Shown here in pieces: positions 13,958 to 15,828 of a stretch of DNA of 15,828 nucleotides. Below the pieces are notes generated by a model, which did not search any database, had not been told where the DNA came from, and was given only the letters and a program-made list of their open reading frames with translations. The position numbers were made by a program, and so were the translations under genes. Within the stretch, counting starts at the first letter, position 1. The number at the start of each line of letters is the position of its first letter. Where the stretch lies: contig JAOZPF010000031.1 of NCBI GenBank assembly GCA_029932895.1, positions 1 to 15,828 of the forward strand, read 5' to 3'. This DNA is from Anaerolineae bacterium. GTDB taxonomy: Bacteria > Chloroflexota > Anaerolineae > B4-G1 > DUEL01.

Positions 13958-14848
13958 TTACAGGATATACTCGTCGGCCAGCTCGCGCAGCAGGATAGAG
14001 ACCCCCTCTGCCGAGGGCGGGACCTCTTTGCTCTCGCTCGTCTCCAGCGTGGCGTAATCCACCTTGAGCACCTTGGTCGGCGAGCCAGATAGGCCCAGCC
14101 GTTCCTCTTCGGCGTCGATGTCGGCGCTGGTCCAGAGGGGAATCTTGAGCCCCCGCTCCTCCAGGTAGCGGTCCAGTGCTTCCTCCGTCCCAAACTCGGG
14201 CCATCGCTCGAGCAGGGCCGGGATCTCCAGCGAGGTCGCGGCCAGTTTACGGGCGAGCACAAGGTAGGCGGAGGGGGGGCGGGGCTGGTTGGCCGAGTTG
14301 ACGACGGTGAGCAGGCAGGGGAGGGGGCTTTTAACCACCTCTCGGCCAAAGGGAAAGGCCCGCCGCACGACGATCCCGTCCTCTGCCAGACCGATGATCT
14401 CGGCGGCGTAGGTGATCTGGGGCAGGCCCAGCTTTTCCGCGGTCTGTGGGCCTACCTGGGCGGTGTCGCCGTCGATGGCCTGCCGACCGCAAAAGATGAG
14501 GTCGATCGGGCCGATGTGCTCGACGGCGCGTTGGAGGGCGTAGGAAGTAGCCAGCGTGTCCGCCCCGGCGAACTTTTTATCTGTCAGCAGGACCACCTCG
14601 TCGGCGCCGCGGTAGAGCGCTTCTCGCAGCACCTGGGCGGCGCGGGGCGGCCCCATCGTCAGCACCGTCACCTTGCCGCCGTGCTGCTCCCGTATCTGGA
14701 GGGCCATCTCTAGCGCGTTCAGGTCCTCCGGGTTGAAAATGGCTGGCAGTGCGGCGCGGTTGACCGTACCGTCCTCTTTCATCGCCTGGCCGGTGATTCT
14801 GGCTGTGTCGGGCACCTGCTTCACCAGTACGACGCAGTTGTAACCCAT
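13958..14848 (-). CDS. etfB: Electron transfer flavoprotein beta subunit
   Basis: A 296-residue ETF beta chain, about 30 residues longer than typical ones (about 260). The start MGYNCVVLVKQVPDT is the family N-terminus, and NPEDLNALEMALQIRE (39-54) and VTVLTMGPP (60-68) follow. The beta-subunit signature FCGRQAIDGDTAQVGPQ (119-135) is intact, indicating that it binds AMP or a second FAD. The extra length is in the C-terminal arm (SLEIPALLERWPEFGTEEAL and beyond), which in this family reaches over EtfA or the dehydrogenase. GGAGGAGCC lies directly before the ATG, overlapping the stop region of the upstream reductase gene nine bases away. Confidence 0.95.
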   Translation of the reverse strand: MGYNCVVLVKQVPDTARITGQAMKEDGTVNRAALPAIFNPEDLNALEMALQIREQHGGKVTVLTMGPPRAAQVLREALYRGADEVVLLTDKKFAGADTLATSYALQRAVEHIGPIDLIFCGRQAIDGDTAQVGPQTAEKLGLPQITYAAEIIGLAEDGIVVRRAFPFGREVVKSPLPCLLTVVNSANQPRPPSAYLVLARKLAATSLEIPALLERWPEFGTEEALDRYLEERGLKIPLWTSADIDAEEERLGLSGSPTKVLKVDYATLETSESKEVPPSAEGVSILLRELADEYIL

Positions 14849-14857
14849 TGGCTCCTC

Positions 14858-15658
14858 CTACACAGTGATGATCTCTCCCCCGTCCACCGGGATCGTAGCG
14901 CCGCTGATCCAGGTGACCTCGGGGTCAGCCAGAGCGACCAGGACGTGGGCCACATCCTCAGGACGGGTGAGCCGGCCGCCGGGGTTACGCCGCGCGGCCT
15001 CCTGTGCCCAGTGCTCGTAGCCGGGGATGACGCGGGAGGCGGGCGTGCTGGCGACACCGGGGCGCAGGCAGTTGACGGCGATCCCCAGCGGTCCCAGCTC
15101 CAGGGCCAGTTGCCGAGTGTGGCTTTCCAGCGCCGCCTTGGCCGCCGACACCGCGCCATAGGGCACCACCACCCGCTCTGCCCCGCTGCTGGAGAGGGCA
15201 TAGATCCGGCTGCCGCGTGTCAGCAACCCTCGTCGCACCAGCCCTTGCACCCAATAGACCAGGCTGTGGGCCATCACACGCAGCGTCATCTCCATCTCAC
15301 TCTCGCTCACTTCCTGTGCCGGGTCGGTGGCGATGAATGGGCGCAGTGCGCCAAAGGCCAGGGAGTGGAGCACAAAGTGGATCGTGCCCTCCTCCCCCAG
15401 CCGCTCTCTTATCCGGTCCAACGCGCGGGCGCGTTTCCGTGCGTCGGCGGCGTTGGTGTTGATAAAGACCGCCTGTTGCCCGGTGGCCTCGATGTCGGCG
15501 ATGACCTGGTTGGCCCGTTCCAGCGTCGCCCTGGTATCAAGGTGGATACCCAAGATATTCATCCCGGCCTGCGCCAGCGCCCGGGCCGTCGCCGCGCCGA
15601 ACCCGCTGGAAGCGCCCAGGATCAGCGCCCAGCGGCCTTGTAGTTCAGATCGATTCAT
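14858..15658 (-). CDS. FabL-like enoyl-(ACP/CoA) reductase, SDR superfamily
   Basis: A 266-residue Rossmann oxidoreductase. The nucleotide loop is GASSGFG (15-21). The active site is Tyr167 and Lys174 with six residues between them, the Y-x6-K spacing of enoyl reductases FabI/FabL rather than the Y-x3-K of ordinary SDRs. HSLAFGAL (98-105) parallels the HSIAF segment of FabI, and the end SGATIPVDGG (252-261) is usual. FabL of Bacillus is the nearest family I can name, so the likely reaction is reversible reduction of trans-2-enoyl thioesters with NAD(P)H. In an operon with ETF and an acyl-CoA dehydrogenase, the substrate may be enoyl-CoA (inference). GAGGAG seven bases before the ATG fixes the start. 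It is the first gene of the operon, with a promoter at 15714-15742. Confidence 0.85.
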   Translation of the reverse strand: MNRSELQGRWALILGASSGFGAATARALAQAGMNILGIHLDTRATLERANQVIADIEATGQQAVFINTNAADARKRARALDRIRERLGEEGTIHFVLHSLAFGALRPFIATDPAQEVSESEMEMTLRVMAHSLVYWVQGLVRRGLLTRGSRIYALSSSGAERVVVPYGAVSAAKAALESHTRQLALELGPLGIAVNCLRPGVASTPASRVIPGYEHWAQEAARRNPGGRLTRPEDVAHVLVALADPEVTWISGATIPVDGGEIITV

Positions 15659-15702
15659 TTCGTTTCTCCTCGCCAGTGCTGTGTTCCCCTTGGCTTCTGG
15701 GG

Positions 15703-15763
15703 TGCACTCTCTAATGATAACACCGCCCGCCGTTCAAAGCAACGCTCCCCTTGTCAGAGTGCA
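15703..15763. repeat. 8-bp inverted repeat bracketing the operon promoter
   Basis: TGCACTCT at 15703-15710 and AGAGTGCA at 15756-15763 are exact inverted copies on either side of the promoter at 15714-15742, with centres 53 bases apart (about five helical turns). This is a plausible pair of operator half sites, or a looping site, for a fatty-acid or redox regulator. Confidence 0.4.
15714..15742 (-). promoter_or_regulatory. Promoter of the reductase-ETF-dehydrogenase operon
   Basis: On the minus strand TTGCTT (15742-15737) and TATCAT (15719-15714) are separated by 17 bases. The start near 15707 gives a leader of about 50 bases. The -35 box is weak, consistent with an activated or regulated promoter. 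Confidence 0.5.
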
Positions 15764-15805
15764 TTTCACTTTGGGGACGAATTGGGAGAACAGTCCGTAG
15801 GTCGC

Positions 15806-15817
15806 GCTTGCGCAAGC
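15806..15817. repeat. 12-base perfect palindrome at the window edge
   Basis: GCTTGCGCAAGC reads the same on both strands. It lies in a gene-free end about 60 bases upstream of the operon promoter and may be part of a dispersed repeat cut by the edge. Confidence 0.4.
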
Positions 15818-15828
15818 CCTTTTGGGGT

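Noticed and set aside
12138..14057. Plus-strand open frame of 639 codons
   Set aside because: Antisense to the acyl-CoA dehydrogenase and EtfA genes, which have full family motifs.
1..15828. CRISPR arrays, tRNA or rRNA genes
   Set aside because: I saw no regularly spaced direct repeats with spacers, no cloverleaf with a TTCRA arm and no rRNA-like conserved blocks.

Overview
The window looks like a piece of a high-GC bacterial chromosome, most likely Chloroflexota (Anaerolineae-like). This is inferred from protein style (threonine/proline-rich lipoprotein linkers, RNase J, an ETF/acyl-CoA dehydrogenase cluster) and was not confirmed by any search. Most genes read leftward (minus strand). The exceptions are two coupled genes at 1659-4183.

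Left part (1-1658): the 5' part of an MFS permease gene leaves the window at base 1 on the minus strand. About 630 bases without a convincing gene follow, then a 43-residue membrane peptide gene with a strong ribosome site. A good sigma-70 promoter for leftward transcription, a perfect palindrome and a rightward promoter fill 1489-1629.

1659-4183 (plus strand): the most notable locus. A lipoprotein with a DsbA-like thioredoxin domain fused to a cyclophilin-type prolyl isomerase carries an in-frame TGA exactly where the first catalytic cysteine should be (TGA-Pro-Gly-Cys). The frame is intact on both sides, and hairpins follow directly, so I interpret it as a selenoprotein of extracytoplasmic protein folding. 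It overlaps (GTGA) a PrsW-family intramembrane protease gene.

4154-8569 (minus strand): a LysM lipoprotein, a SpoU/TrmH RNA 2'-O-methyltransferase, RNase J and a GT4-type glycosyltransferase lie in line. The last appears to start at a CTG two bases past the RNase J stop codon.

8640-10884: a 670-base gene-free stretch downstream of dnaA has the marks of oriC. It holds three DnaA boxes at 20-21 bp spacing, further degenerate boxes, a TAG x5 DnaA-trio tract beside a degenerate box, and AT-richer DNA beyond it. dnaA itself follows with its own promoter.

11196-15742 (minus strand): a tight operon of a FabL-like enoyl reductase, EtfB, EtfA and an acyl-CoA dehydrogenase is driven from a promoter at 15714-15742. 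It probably handles acyl/enoyl-CoA redox chemistry, with electrons passing through ETF. A short inverted repeat brackets the operon promoter.

The novelty candidates are the selenocysteine DsbA-cyclophilin fusion with its PrsW partner, the oriC layout, and the small membrane peptide divergent from the selenoprotein.
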